This document shows, piece after piece, positions 43,348 through 64,000 of a stretch of DNA of 64,000 bases. The translations under genes were made by a program, and so were the position numbers. Location: positions 8,812,609 to 8,876,608 of the forward strand of contig NC_051126.1 of assembly GCF_014839805.1 (NCBI RefSeq), read 5' to 3'. The first letter of the stretch is position 1, and the number at the start of each line of letters is the position of its first letter. The notes beneath the pieces are model-generated. The model ran no database searches. It was not told the DNA's origin and saw nothing but the letters and a program-made list of their open reading frames with translations. The stretch comes from Manduca sexta. Its lineage: Eukaryota > Arthropoda > Insecta > Lepidoptera > Sphingidae.

Positions 43348-46338
43348 AATGAAAAAGAGAGAAGGCTGGCATAGTTTCTGTGCCTCTATTTCTCCCAATA
43401 CACATCCTACTATTGTTTGGAATAATATTAAACGTTTTAGATCTGCGTCGGTGAACCCTTCCCCCCGTATTTCGGAATCATTAGCTAACGACTTCTTGGA
43501 TAACCTGGCTCCTCCGTGGGTTCCTCAGGAGTTTATTTTGAAACCAATGTCTATATCTATCAGCAAAGATGTTGATGGCTGTTCAGCCTTAAAATTACCA
43601 TTTCACATTGACGAATTAAAAGGAGTTGTCCAGAATACTGTAGATTCTACTCCTGGATTTGATGGCATCCCATACTCTTTTATATCTCATCTGAGTGATA
43701 GCGCTCTTCAATATTATCTGTCATTTATTAATTTAATAATGTCAACAGGAAGCATTCCCCCAATGTGGAAACGTCACATTGTGTTGCCAATTCTTAAACC
43801 TCACAAGACTCCAACCGATATTTCCTCATACCGACCTATAATCCTATCCTCAGTATTAATGAAACTGGCAGAACATTTAATTAAAAATCGGCTTGATGGG
43901 TATGTTGAGAGTAGAGGTTTTCTGGCAAATTCCCAATTTGGCTTTAGAAAAGGAAAAAGTACTTTGGACTGCCTCAGCATTTTTACCACAGACATCCGCA
44001 TGTCTTTTTCAAAAAATTGTTCTACGGTAGCTGTATTCTTAGACATTAATGGCGCTTACGATAATGTATTACCAACTATCCTTCAACTAAAAATACAATC
44101 CCTTCAAGTACCATCTAATCTAACGCATTTAATTTTAAACATTTTAAATAATAGATCAGTCAGTATTTTGTCATCAGAAAACCAGTTAACCCGACACGTT
44201 TGGAAAGGTTTACCGCAAGGATCAGTGTTAAGCCCCTTGCTATATAATGTTTATGCCTACGATTTAGAATCTTATATTACTAATGGCGTTAAAGTTCTAC
44301 AATATGCAGATGACTTGCTGTTATATTACTCTTCCGATTCTATTGAGCACGCATGTTCAGTTCTTAATTCTTCATTAATTTCCTTATCGTCATGGCTTTT
44401 TAAAAATGGTTTAGATCTTTCCCCATCAAAGTGCGCATCCGTAGTTTATACCAAAAAGAGAACTTTACCTCCAATTAATATTGTATATAACAACATTCCA
44501 ATTCCAGTTAAAAGCGCTTTTAAGTATTTGGGTGTTTTATTGGACTCTAAACTGTCTGGGACTGCTCACTGCGATTATGTTGCTAACAAAGTGGAGCGTC
44601 ATATAAACATGTTACGATGTCTCAGTGGAGTATGGTGGGGTGCGCACCCACAATCTTTAAAACTAGTATATAATGCTATTATTAGAAGTATTTTTGATTA
44701 TGGTTCATTTGTTTTTGAACCCGGCAATATAAATGCTTTTAAAAAATTAGATCGCCTACAGTCAAAATGCTTACGCATTATATCAGGGGCAATGAGATCA
44801 AGTCCAATCAACGCCTTGCAAGTTGAATGCGGTGAATCTCCTCTTTTTCTTAGGAGACAATTTCTTTCAGATAAATATTTATTTAAAATTATTCAGTTTT
44901 CAAACCATCCTCTCATTCCGATACTAGAATCACTCCGAAAGCATTACCTAAATAATCCATCTCATAAATCTCTTCCGTGCATAATAATAAGTTTTCATAA
45001 ATTTCTTGCTTTTTCCGCACCTACTTGCTGTTTTAACCGACTCGCTTTATATAACAATAGCTTTGGTTCATTAATTTTTACTCCTAAAATATTTTATAAT
45101 TGTATTGATAAAAAATCTGGTAGTGCTAGGGCTGCATTTAATGAAATCCTTGCTGAACGTTTCGAGGGTTTTCACCACTTATATACAGATGCTTCAAAAA
45201 TAGGCCCATTGGAATGCGTTGGGATTGGTGTTTTCCACGCACAATTTAATATTGTGCAAAAAATTAAACTTCCTATGGAATCCTCTGTTTTCACAGGAGA
45301 ATGTTTGGGTATATTAAGGGCCATTGAATATATTCTTCTATTTAAACTTGATAAAGCAATTATTTTTACTGATTCCTTAAGTGCTCTTCAAGCAATGGCT
45401 AAATTTCCTTTTAAAAGTAATAACACTTTACCCCTTATTATACAAATAAGAGAATTGGCGTTCAAGTGTCTTTCTAATGGCATTTTGCTCCATTTTTCTT
45501 GGATTCCCAGTCATTCGGGAATCGAAGGAAATGAGAGGGCGGACACTCTTGCTAAAGAGGCAGTGAATTGCGGGGACTTGTTCCCATTTAAAAATTATAG
45601 TCAAGACCTTCTATCTTTACCAAAAGCTTATCTTTATAAATCCTGGAGAGAAGTTTGGCTCTCCAGTATCAAATTAAAGGGCCGTTATTATGCCAATATA
45701 CAACCGGATGTGACATTAAAACCTTGGTTCTTTAAGGCTAGGTTTAGTAAAGTTGAGACATCTATTCTAATTCGTATGAGACTTGGCCACACATGCTCTG
45801 AGGCTCATCTAGCTAAAATAAACATTTTAAATAGCCCCACCTGCCCATGTGGTGCAGAGGTGGGTGACCTTAATCACATCTTGTTTTCCTGTCCTCCAGT
45901 CCTTATTGCGTCGCTCAGTTCCTTTACCTTCCTCTATTGTTTGTCTTCTTCACTCTAATGACATGTTAGTTTACCAATGCATTACATCTTTTATTATTAA
46001 AAATAATATTAAACTTTAGATATTTTCTTTATATTCTTTCATTCATCATTACAATATAAATTTCATTTAATCATTACAATTCATTAACGTAATTTTTATT
46101 ATGTATGTAAACCAGCCCATCAACTCCTATCTGTTTATGTATGTTCTATTTCTTTATATTTTAATTCTTAACCCACTTGATAGTATTTTATTACCAATAT
46201 ATCTTCCTCCGAATTGATATCGTACAACATTCTTATAGTTTCCCAACCTTTGTATCCTATGTTCCTATCCTATCCAAATAACTTGACATTGGCTAAATGC
46301 ATCTAAACTGCGAAGCCAAAAAGGAAAAAAAAAAAAAA
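43348..46338 (+). mobile_element. 5'-truncated I-superfamily non-LTR retrotransposon with target duplication
   Basis: The duplication AAGTGCTTGTTCTTGTT lies at 43331-43347 and again at 46339-46355, directly after a poly(A) run (about 46325-46340). The element starts abruptly within its ORF2, without ORF1 or endonuclease, the usual outcome of incomplete reverse transcription. After the stop at 45958 a 370-bp AT-rich 3' UTR leads to the tail. It landed exactly at the right edge of the 4-kb inverted-repeat block. Confidence 0.93.
43349..45958 (+). CDS. Reverse transcriptase-RNase H part of LINE ORF2 (N-terminally truncated)
   Basis: One long open frame of about 870 codons from an ATG two bases inside the element; the frame also runs upstream by chance. 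RT motifs: TPGFDGIPYSF, LPILKPHK, SSYRPIILSS, FGFRKGKSTLD, FLDINGAYDNV, GLPQGSVLSPLLYNVY and the catalytic YADDLLLYY (44303 onward). A thumb follows. RNase H residues are all present: YTDASK (45182 onward), GECLG, FTDSLSALQ and HSGIEGNERAD. The C-terminus has a zinc-knuckle-like C-x-C-x8-H-x4-C (PTCPCGAEVGDLNHILFSC). RT plus RNase H without LTRs marks the I/R1/LOA superfamily. No disabling stop is visible, so the insertion is young, but the endonuclease is missing, so this copy cannot move by itself. Confidence 0.9.
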   Translation: MKKREGWHSFCASISPNTHPTIVWNNIKRFRSASVNPSPRISESLANDFLDNLAPPWVPQEFILKPMSISISKDVDGCSALKLPFHIDELKGVVQNTVDSTPGFDGIPYSFISHLSDSALQYYLSFINLIMSTGSIPPMWKRHIVLPILKPHKTPTDISSYRPIILSSVLMKLAEHLIKNRLDGYVESRGFLANSQFGFRKGKSTLDCLSIFTTDIRMSFSKNCSTVAVFLDINGAYDNVLPTILQLKIQSLQVPSNLTHLILNILNNRSVSILSSENQLTRHVWKGLPQGSVLSPLLYNVYAYDLESYITNGVKVLQYADDLLLYYSSDSIEHACSVLNSSLISLSSWLFKNGLDLSPSKCASVVYTKKRTLPPINIVYNNIPIPVKSAFKYLGVLLDSKLSGTAHCDYVANKVERHINMLRCLSGVWWGAHPQSLKLVYNAIIRSIFDYGSFVFEPGNINAFKKLDRLQSKCLRIISGAMRSSPINALQVECGESPLFLRRQFLSDKYLFKIIQFSNHPLIPILESLRKHYLNNPSHKSLPCIIISFHKFLAFSAPTCCFNRLALYNNSFGSLIFTPKIFYNCIDKKSGSARAAFNEILAERFEGFHHLYTDASKIGPLECVGIGVFHAQFNIVQKIKLPMESSVFTGECLGILRAIEYILLFKLDKAIIFTDSLSALQAMAKFPFKSNNTLPLIIQIRELAFKCLSNGILLHFSWIPSHSGIEGNERADTLAKEAVNCGDLFPFKNYSQDLLSLPKAYLYKSWREVWLSSIKLKGRYYANIQPDVTLKPWFFKARFSKVETSILIRMRLGHTCSEAHLAKINILNSPTCPCGAEVGDLNHILFSCPPVLIASLSSFTFLYCLSSSL

Positions 46339-46355
46339 AAGTGCTTGTTCTTGTT

Positions 46356-46721
46356 CTGAGAAAATCATGATAAAATATAATTGCCAGCCTTCTGACACTT
46401 GACAGTAGTTTATTGGTCTCTGCTTGACAGCTTTGGCCTTTAAGCAGTGAGCTGTCATCGTTCTGAGAGCGAGCTTAGTGATTAATTTTATTCTCTTTGC
46501 CCGAAACGAAAGTTTTATTTTGTCCTGTGCGCGCAAACAGAATTGTTATCAGTTCTCGGAAGGTGAAAGGTGACTGTTAATAAAGTTGGAATAGGGGATT
46601 TTATAACAAATGAACTTCTTATAAGAATCAATTATATTTTGTTAGAAGATATTTATTAGAAACGTTTCGATTTTGTATTAAACGTGTGTTCCATACGTTT
46701 TAATTACTGCAAACAGTAATA
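46356..46721. promoter_or_regulatory. Upstream region of the QPCT gene
   Basis: Sequence between the LINE and the first coding exon. It begins with TCTGAG, the continuation of the interrupted target. No core promoter element recognised. A 77-codon minus-strand frame at 46303-46536 partly overlaps the LINE tail and is not a gene. Confidence 0.3.
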
Positions 46722-57007
<10,286 letters not shown>

Positions 57008-58241
57008 CGACATACTTTAAAAGAACTTTGGCGCTCAATATCTTCCATTGTCCATACAGGACCATCGGCCTACGAGTATAGATAAGTAATTATTTATAGC
57101 TTTAAAATCGACTTCGAGCACAACATGTCATACGCTAAGAAAAAAAACTCAAAGGCGTAGTCACAATGCTTTCATGGCAAAAATTAGAATGACATTGACC
57201 AGGTCCGGAATAACTTTGAACGCCAATATTTTTTTCAAATACTCATTCGTGCAAGAAATTAGTATTATGATTCGATTAACTTGATAATATAAAACAAAGG
57301 TTATGGTTGATTATTACAACACAATATTTGAGTTGAAATATAAACATTAATTGTTTAATAAATTGAAGAGATAGCTACAATTAATAATTATCTTGTAAGT
57401 ACTTACTGTTTTCACATTGCCCTTTACGTACTTACCTTTCAAGTGAAGTTTATTGAAATTCCTAAGTTTAAAAATTTGTTTGCATATTATGTATTTGTGT
57501 ATTGTGTGATATAATATAATATATTGCGGCGAATAGTGCCAGTATCTCAGGCAAAAAGACCCATATTACGTAAATAAGAACCATAGAGTTTATATGTTTA
57601 AAGTTTCAAAAATGGGTATAATTTTTTCTCATAATATTATTGTAACCATCTTGTGGTTGGCTAACTCGTACTCACTCGTGCGGCAATGTTCTTATCGCTT
57701 CATTTCTTCAATAATAATTATTATTTGAAACGAACTAATAATTGTATGTATGGGGGTTTTGATACTAATGTAATGTTGATATGTTATAACTGTTAACCAG
57801 TAAATACATCGATAATTATTTGTTACAAAATAAAATTCTAAAACAATTTTTCAGGAAATTATAAATGAATAGCTGCCATTCACGAATAGACCCTTCTAAA
57901 ATCTCATCTCAAAGAACTAATTTGCACGTTAGACCATGCCTGCTTCTAATAGTCTTTACTGTTACATTTATTAACATTCCAAAAAATATTTTTTTTTACT
58001 GCGGGCGATTTTTGCGATTATGATGTGTGTTTTAACAGAAATTCCTGATTTCCGACGATAAATGTTTATAAGTACTGAATAATGTTGGACGCATAAAAAT
58101 TAACTATTCAACTCCAGGAATTTGGGATACGTTTTAATCTATTTCCTGTAAATTTTGCTTAAAACAATTACCAGGTTTACACTGGATATCGATACTAAAC
58201 CCTGTTTCTCAAACGAGTAGTGAATTATTATTATAAATATA
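57008..58241. other. QPCT 3' region and intergenic sequence
   Basis: AATAAA at about 57357 could end the QPCT transcript. The rest is AT-rich with no gene or repeat supported. Confidence 0.4.
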
Positions 58242-59518
58242 CTAGCTTTTGCTCGCGGCTCCGCCCGCGTTATAAAGTTATTCAGGCTAAAGTTTTCCGT
58301 TATAAAAATAGTAGTTTCCCGGGAGCCTATGTTCTTCCCAGGGTCTCAAACTGTCTCCATACCAAATTTCATCTTAATACGTTAGGTAGTTTTTGAGTTT
58401 AACACGTTAAGGCAGACAGATGCAGCGGGGGACTTTGTTATATTATTTAGAACTTTTTAAGTGAAACAATCCCGTCATACATCATTGTTGCATAACTTTA
58501 ACCGTTTACGCAGCGCAGGCAACGGAAGCTCTCAAAACTCATAATTTTCCCCGTTTTTGCAACATGTTTCATTACTGCTCCGCTCCTATTGGTCATAGCA
58601 TGATGATATATAGCCTATAGCACTCCAGGAACAAAGGGCTATCCAACACAAAAAAGATTTTTTCAGTTCAAACCGGTAGTTCCTGAGATTAGCCATTACT
58701 GCTCCGCTCCTATTGGTCATAGCGTGATGATATATAGCTTATAGCGGTCCACAAATATAGGGCTATCCAACACAAAACGAATTTTTCAGTTGAAACCGGT
58801 AGTTCCTGAGATTAGCCATTACTGCTCCGCTCCTATTGGTCATAGCGTTATGATATATAACTATGAGCACTCCACAAACAAAGGACTATTCAACACAAAA
58901 ATATTTTTTCAGTTCGAATCGGTAGTTCCTGAGATTAGCCATTACTGCTCCGCTCCTATTAAATATAGCGTGATAATATATAGCCTATAGCTCTCCACGA
59001 ACAAAGGGCTATCCAACACAAAAAGATTTTTTCAGTTCAAACCGGTAGTTCCTGAGATTAGCCATTACTGCTCCGCTCCTATTGGTCATAGCGTGATGAT
59101 ATATAGCCTATAGCACTCCACGAATAAAGGGCTATCCAACGCAAAAAGAATTTTTCAGTTTGGACCGGTAGTTCCTGAGATTAGCCATTACTGCCCCGCT
59201 CCTATTGGGTATAGCGTGATGATATATAGCCTATAGCACTCCACGAACAAAGGGCTATCCAACGCAAAAGAATTTTTGAGTTTGGACCGGTAGTTCCTGA
59301 GATTAGCCATTACTGCCCCGCTCCTATTGGGTATAGCGTGATGATATATAGCCTATAGCACTCCACGAACAAAGGGCTATCCAACGCAAAAAGAATTTTT
59401 CAGTTTGGACCGGTAGTTCCTGAGATTAGCGCGTTCAAACAAACAAACAAACAAACAAACAAACAAACAAACAAACAAACAAACAAACAAACTCTTCAGC
59501 TTTATATAATAGTATAGA
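58242..59518 (-). mobile_element. Non-autonomous Helitron with seven internal repeats and a long (CAAA)n run
   Basis: Read on the minus strand it starts TCTATACTATTATATAAAGC after an A and ends with hairpin GCGGGCGGAGCCGCGAGC and CTAG before a T. Seven ~123-bp monomers start near 58567, 58692, 58814, 58937, 59061, 59184 and 59307. A (CAAA)n run of about 60 bases (59430-59491) is the mirror of the (GTTT)n run in the copy at 15846. The last three monomers are nearly identical, consistent with local amplification. The open frame at 58790-58990 is repeat sequence. Confidence 0.9.
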
Positions 59519-61450
59519 TTAGGTACCAGCTAAAGGTGAAATATTTCGGAAGGGGACCAAACGAAACATACAAGTACTGATGTGTGAATGGGTATGCAAA
59601 TCGTTCTAATGATTAGATTCTACATGAAGGGAAGCCAACAGGAATCGGGTTATATGGACCTTTCGCCACTGGTAGGTACCATAACTATACTGTATGCTGC
59701 TTGTCACGGTCCTAACGAGGAAACTAGAAACAGATTGTGATATTGTACAGCACTGGAGCGTAAGTTATATAATTTTATTTTTTATTATATGAACGTCATT
59801 CTATGTATTATTATATTAAAATAGTAGTTCGAGTGATGCAATAAATTATAATTTTTTTTTTTTTCTTAGTCTATGTATTAAGTATGAGAGTTTTTGATTA
59901 CATCTATTATAGGAAAGGCTAAATAATTATAATTATTACTTTAGTGGAAAAAAAAACATTTGAGAATGTAGGGCGAAAAAATTGGATTCATATTTTGCAT
60001 TGGAAAACACAAACTATGAAATCAGAAGTGTCGTGGTTTGAGAAATCACACAGATGAAGTTCCTGCAACGTCATTCCTCAAAATAAGTCCGTAAAAGTTT
60101 AAAAGGATAATATACTATTAGAAATAATATCTATGTATTGAAACCAAATTGTCTATAAGTCGTTTAAACTTTTGTGCGAGTGGCAAAAATAATTTTTAAA
60201 TTAATAATTTTGTTCCTATGTTGGTTGTGCAATAAGACAACCTAAGTACCTTCAAAAGTATATGTAATCATATCGCTCAGTCTTAACCTGTTCACGGAAA
60301 CATGTAACGGACGCAAAACAGTCATTAATAACGTAGTATAAGGTCAACCAACTTCCTGAGGCGGAAGAAATGAATAAAACGAATCCGGCTCAATTTGACG
60401 CATAAGACGGGAACTAGGAAGGGTTCTATGATGTTAATAGTTCAAATATAATAATTATTTATTAATAAAATTTATTATAAAAGCCACATTCCATTATAGT
60501 AAGTACTTAATATTTACACAATTAACACGTAACTATGGTGGTAAATATTAGTAATATAAGTTTAATGTTCAAATTTATATAATATAAAAAAGCTTGTGTT
60601 GATTGTAGACACGTTAAATAGTCTAATAAAATTATGCAGGCTGGCTCTGCGCTATTTATATACATCATGTATTCTACATACAAATGCTATTATTTACATA
60701 ATATTAAATATTTATATAAATAAAATGTTACATTGTTTGAATGTGTTTTATTTTGTCTATCAGATCTCAGCTCAATAAACCCCGAAACGTTAGTTAATTT
60801 CCTTTTTTGAAATCGTGTAGGAAATAAATTTTCGTGTGGTTAAATTACATACATATTATTGAGTTCTTTGCTTATAATATAATGCTAGCATCTGTTCAAG
60901 CAAGCATTGCCGTTTTTGGTTTTGTAAGCTTTGGATATACATAATAACTCTGAATAATTATGATTGATAATTCACTCAAATGATATTTTCAGTCTCAGAT
61001 CAATATATTGAAATCACACTGGTAATGAATTCAATGTGGAAAAACATAATCTTACCGACCCGTTTTGTATCAAAAATTGAGTTGTAACTGTTAAAAACAG
61101 GAACTAACAACTTAGCGTGCTCTGTGTAGCGTGGAATCAGTGGTTATTTCAATTATGATTATGAGTCATAGATTGTAACAGGCTATTGAAAATACTACTT
61201 TCATTAATTGTATTCGGTGGAATTGACAAATGTGGACAAACTTTATGTTTTAAACAAAAATGGTTTTCTTTGTTTACGTTTCATTTTTTCCTTTCGTGGA
61301 CATGGGAAAAAATCGTAGTTGAAAGACCTGTAGTGTTATTTTTTAAACAAACGTTTTAAACTGTTTATTTATATTGATAGGACTTCTGAACACATTCGGG
61401 TAAGTATATAATTTAGAATTATTTCTTATGTCTACGCGAATGTTTGACAT
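59519..61450. other. Intergenic, AT-rich
   Basis: No gene recognised. GGTACC sites near 59521 and 59676 bracket a 150-bp stretch with ATATGGACCTTTCGCCACTG that looks like repeat debris. The 60-codon frame at 60596-60778 has no domain. Confidence 0.35.
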
Positions 61451-61610
61451 CGAAATAAGACTATTTTTCGGATTTTATCGCAGTTTTTTATATATAGTAA
61501 TTTTCTCCCTACGTTTCGAAGACTGCAGCGTCTTTTCAGTCTTTGAAGCGTTGCAGAAGATTATTATAATATAAAAACTGCGATAAAATCAGAAAAATAC
61601 TTTTATTTCG
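61451..61610. mobile_element. Inverted-repeat MITE, 38-bp arms
   Basis: The left arm 61451-61488 (CGAAATAAGACTATTTTTCG, GATTTTATCGCAGTTTTT) and right arm 61573-61610 (AAAAACTGCGATAAAATC, then AGAAAAATACTTTTATTTCG) are inverted repeats with few mismatches. No target duplication or coding sequence seen. A smaller GAAGACTGCAGCGTCTT palindrome lies between the arms. Confidence 0.7.
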
Positions 61611-61762
61611 AGATATAATTGAAAGTAGTGAATCGCTCAATTTATTGGAAACATCAAAATTGTCCAACATCGTTATTGACCAGTTGGAACAACACCCGGA
61701 ATAGAAGACAGCTTTGCATGCCACTGAACTGCAGTTGTTCTCATTTCCAGTTTTTTGATGAT

Positions 61763-61844
61763 GATATTAATAATAATCATCCTAATAATAATGATATTAA
61801 TAATAATCATCCTAATAATAATGATATTAATAATAATCATCCTA
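61763..61844 (+). repeat. 30-bp minisatellite, about 2.7 units
   Basis: Units begin GATATTAATAATAATCATCC at 61763, 61793 and 61823 with an exact 30-bp period and no visible differences. The open frames over this stretch on both strands are products of the repeat. Confidence 0.85.
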
Positions 61845-62605
61845 GGACTTGAATTAATTCTGGTCAACATTAGCCTAGCCGTACTTGGCAAGTACGCAGC
61901 AGATATTATGTGCAAATTTCTCCGCAATACACAGATCCATCCTCACACAGATGAGTGAAAGAATCAGATTCCAATCTATCAAATTTGACACGACCTAGTA
62001 TGAGATCAGGCGCAAGATCAACAGCTTTACACGTTTTTCGAAGCACGGAGGTGTAAAATCGCCAAATTCCTGACTCCTAACTGTGACTGAGTAATTTCAG
62101 ACAAAAAAAATACGATAATTTTTTCGGATCAACTGGTGACTAGGACCACGACTGTCCATAGGCTATAACCACACATCTCTATCTCGGAATTACAAAAACA
62201 TTACGCGGCATTGTCATTCTACGGAATTACACCTCTAGTGTTACGACACTAGAGATCAAGATATATGGCTTGGTAAAGTGATGGAACTGAGAAAACGTTA
62301 ATCGAGAATATACGGGAATACTGGATCTGAATTGGAATCCCCATTACGCTCAACTGATACAGCGGGTTAGTAGATTTCCTTAGAATGTCTCACTTTTAAA
62401 GAAAAAAAAAAAATATATATAATAAAAAATATACACATATTTTGAAGAAGTCAAGTGCGAGCACTAATTTGCCGATCGGCGTGTCAGCAATCTTCTACTT
62501 GAATACGAAATAAAATGCTATAAAAACACCTACATACATTCCTACATTTTCTTACATTATATTTACATAAATAGTTATACATCTTACGCGTTAATCTCAC
62601 TTCAC
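61845..62605. other. Intergenic, 3' side of the last gene
   Basis: No gene seen. An 8-bp palindrome, CTCTAGTG and CACTAGAG with a 6-base loop, lies at 62231-62252. Sequence close to 62606 should be the 3' UTR of the minus-strand gene. Confidence 0.4.
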
Positions 62606-63526
62606 CTAAAATATGCTATCTAAAAAAGAGCCCTTAAATTTTTTCAATGCTTTTTCTTCCATTTGCTTCATGGTTTCTTCAATATTTTTGTGAATACTAG
62701 TTACGTTTTTTCTTTCCACATTTTCAACACACAAGGGTGTTTTATCAACTGTTAATTCAATACCTTTACTGTCATTTAGTACCTGGAAAACAGTTTGTGG
62801 TTTATTTTCAACAGATATCAGTTCAGTTACAATTTCAGATGTTTCAATGTTTTTTAATTGTATGCCTTTCGCTTTCTGTGAAGCATTGTTGGCAAACTTG
62901 CTTTCATTGCTCTCATATTCTGATTCGTAATCATTTGTACTTGTCAGACTATCTAGAATTCTAGTTTTACAGTTGTTAATTGGTTCTGTAGATTTTAAAA
63001 TATCTTCATTAGTTATCATAGGTTCCTGCCTATGTCGATCATTACCTGTTTGGTTCAAACCAACATTGATATCATCATTTTGGAAGTTGGTAATCACATT
63101 GTCTAATATACTTCGTACTGGTAAGTCTGGTACATTGGATATTGAAGATTTTTCAACATTTGTTTGTATTTTTGTTCTCTTAACCTTAATCCCAGACACA
63201 TCTTTATTCTTCCTAGTTACCTTTATTTCCATTTCTGCTACATTAGTCTGTTTCTGAAAATAAAAAATTATTTCACAATTTCATTCCACCTTTATTCTCA
63301 AGTAATATGCATAATATTACCATAACTATTTGATATTGGAATATACCTTAAATGGTGATAAACCATTAACTCTCCTCAGCACAACATCTTCCATTACAGC
63401 ATCAATCAATATTAAATTGGCTAACTTATCATTTGTTTCCTTCATTTTAGAAAAGATTTCCTTTGTCATTTCTTTTTCTTTTGGACAAAGCCAACCATAA
63501 ATACTCCAAAATACTTCTAAATTTGT
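62606..63526 (-). CDS. 3' end of an unrecognised minus-strand gene (last two coding exons)
   Basis: Exon n-1 is 63526-63347 (60 codons): TNLEVFWSIYGWLCPKEKEM, MKETNDKLANLILIDAVMED and VVLRRVNGLSPFK, with acceptor TTTCATTTAG and donor GTATAT. The last exon is 63253-62606 (215 codons plus stop): after TTTTCAG it opens KQTNVAEMEIKVTRKNKD and runs through a Lys/Ser/Asn/Glu-rich, probably disordered region to a charged helix and the end FKGSFLDSIF. Phase 0 at the join. The W-rich first exon looks folded, the rest mostly disordered. I do not recognise the family; the acidic/basic tail suits a nuclear or chromatin protein, but that is a guess. Upstream exons lie beyond the window or under the repeats at 63.6-64.0 kb. 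Confidence 0.65.
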
Positions 63527-63599
63527 CTAAATGAAAAGAAACAACAATAAGTACAATATCATGTCCTGAAATGTTTTTATCGTATTATAAAATTATATA

Positions 63600-64000
63600 C
63601 AGTCGAATCCGTTTATAATGACATCGAAAGGAATTGACAAACACGTCATAATAAGCGGACGTCATACAAAGCGTTTTGTAAAAAAAAAACATTTTTATGT
63701 AAATAGTATGCATGTATTTAAGTATTTTTATTTTATAAGTTACTATGTTTCTCTATTAATAGAAAAACATAGTAACTTATAAAATAAAAATTGCACGTAA
63801 TAAGTACATACGTATGTATGTATGTATGTACAGTATAATCCGTTTATTATGACTCTGCCTATATTGACCAACCTCTTATTATGACGTAATTACACTACGA
63901 AGTTTGGTTTTCATATAAGATTCTTTATAAAAAAGTTGAATATAATGACTTCCCTTACAGTGACATGTCGCTTATTGTGACCCCTTTTTAATAAATTATG
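63600..64000. mobile_element. Pogo/Tigger-like MITE debris with an internal palindrome
   Basis: CAGTCGAATCCGTTTATAAT at 63600 and CAGTATAATCCGTTTATTAT at 63831 are related starts of the CAGT..ATCCG type found at ends of pogo-like elements, each followed by TATGAC-rich sequence. Between them lies a strong palindrome (63725-63790, arms about 25 bp around TTACTATGTTT) and a (GTAT)n run before 63831. The right end of the second copy is beyond the window. Confidence 0.5.

Noticed and set aside
43262..43348. Upstream extension of the LINE frame into the inverted repeat
   Set aside because: The target duplication places the LINE start at 43348; the upstream codons are chance read-through of the neighbouring element.
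58567..59430. Regular ~123-bp repeat array resembling CRISPR or satellite DNA
   Set aside because: The units are contiguous with no unique spacers and lie between Helitron ends, so it is an internal Helitron array.
61619..61958. Overlapping Ile/Asn-rich frames on both strands
   Set aside because: Produced by the 30-bp minisatellite at 61763-61844.

Overview
This window looks like a lepidopteran (moth or butterfly) nuclear genome. Three things point there: small exons split by AT-rich introns with ordinary GT/AG borders; a family of Helitrons with internal ~123-bp tandem repeats plus tRNA-headed SINEs, both of kinds I know from Lepidoptera; and an intronless secreted GH32 beta-fructofuranosidase, a gene lepidopterans acquired from bacteria. 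The species cannot be told from the sequence alone.

Host genes, left to right. A first coding exon on the minus strand (1811-1895) lies head to head with an unrecognised five-exon gene encoding 277 aa (2602-7067, +). A single-exon RecQ1/RECQL-type helicase follows (7427-9313, -), then an orphan first exon of a THAP protein (10268-10338, +). CMP-sialic acid synthetase (19161-24255, five exons) and a sorting nexin 8-like gene (24625-26744, six exons) are neighbours on the plus strand. The GH32 gene is at 36679-38202 (+). A glutaminyl-peptide cyclotransferase spreads five exons over 46722-57007 (+). The 3' end of an unrecognised minus-strand gene closes the window (62606-63526). Most of these genes are split into exons too short to stand out as single open frames; I rebuilt them by joining exons at GT/AG borders and checking intron phase. 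The genes do not form a pathway; this is ordinary eukaryotic neighbourhood.

Mobile DNA fills much of the rest. A decayed CR1/jockey-like non-LTR element (about 10843-16830, -) carries a Helitron inside its ORF1. Three structurally complete Helitrons are present (5228-6354, 15846-16621, 58242-59518) with several relics. Two near-identical Harbinger elements sit in direct tandem (30674-33342 and 33414-36101) beside a shorter relative (28961-30203). A 5'-truncated I-superfamily LINE with intact RT and RNase H motifs (43348-46338) is bounded by a 15-17 bp target duplication. hAT-type elements have 8-bp duplications (22335-23268, 51618-52010), and a small palindromic TTAA-flanked family appears twice (1376-1670, 52998-53174).

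The least explained region is 39328-43330: a 4-kb block bounded by long inverted repeats, with a two-exon THAP zinc-finger reading frame, tandem arrays ending in a shared motif and a second THAP-like relic inside. A single copy of its terminal repeat lies 760 bp upstream of the other THAP exon near 10.3 kb, suggesting a THAP-bearing transposon family. The other item worth attention is the GH32 enzyme, in which the conserved Arg-Asp-Pro motif reads Arg-Asn-Pro.
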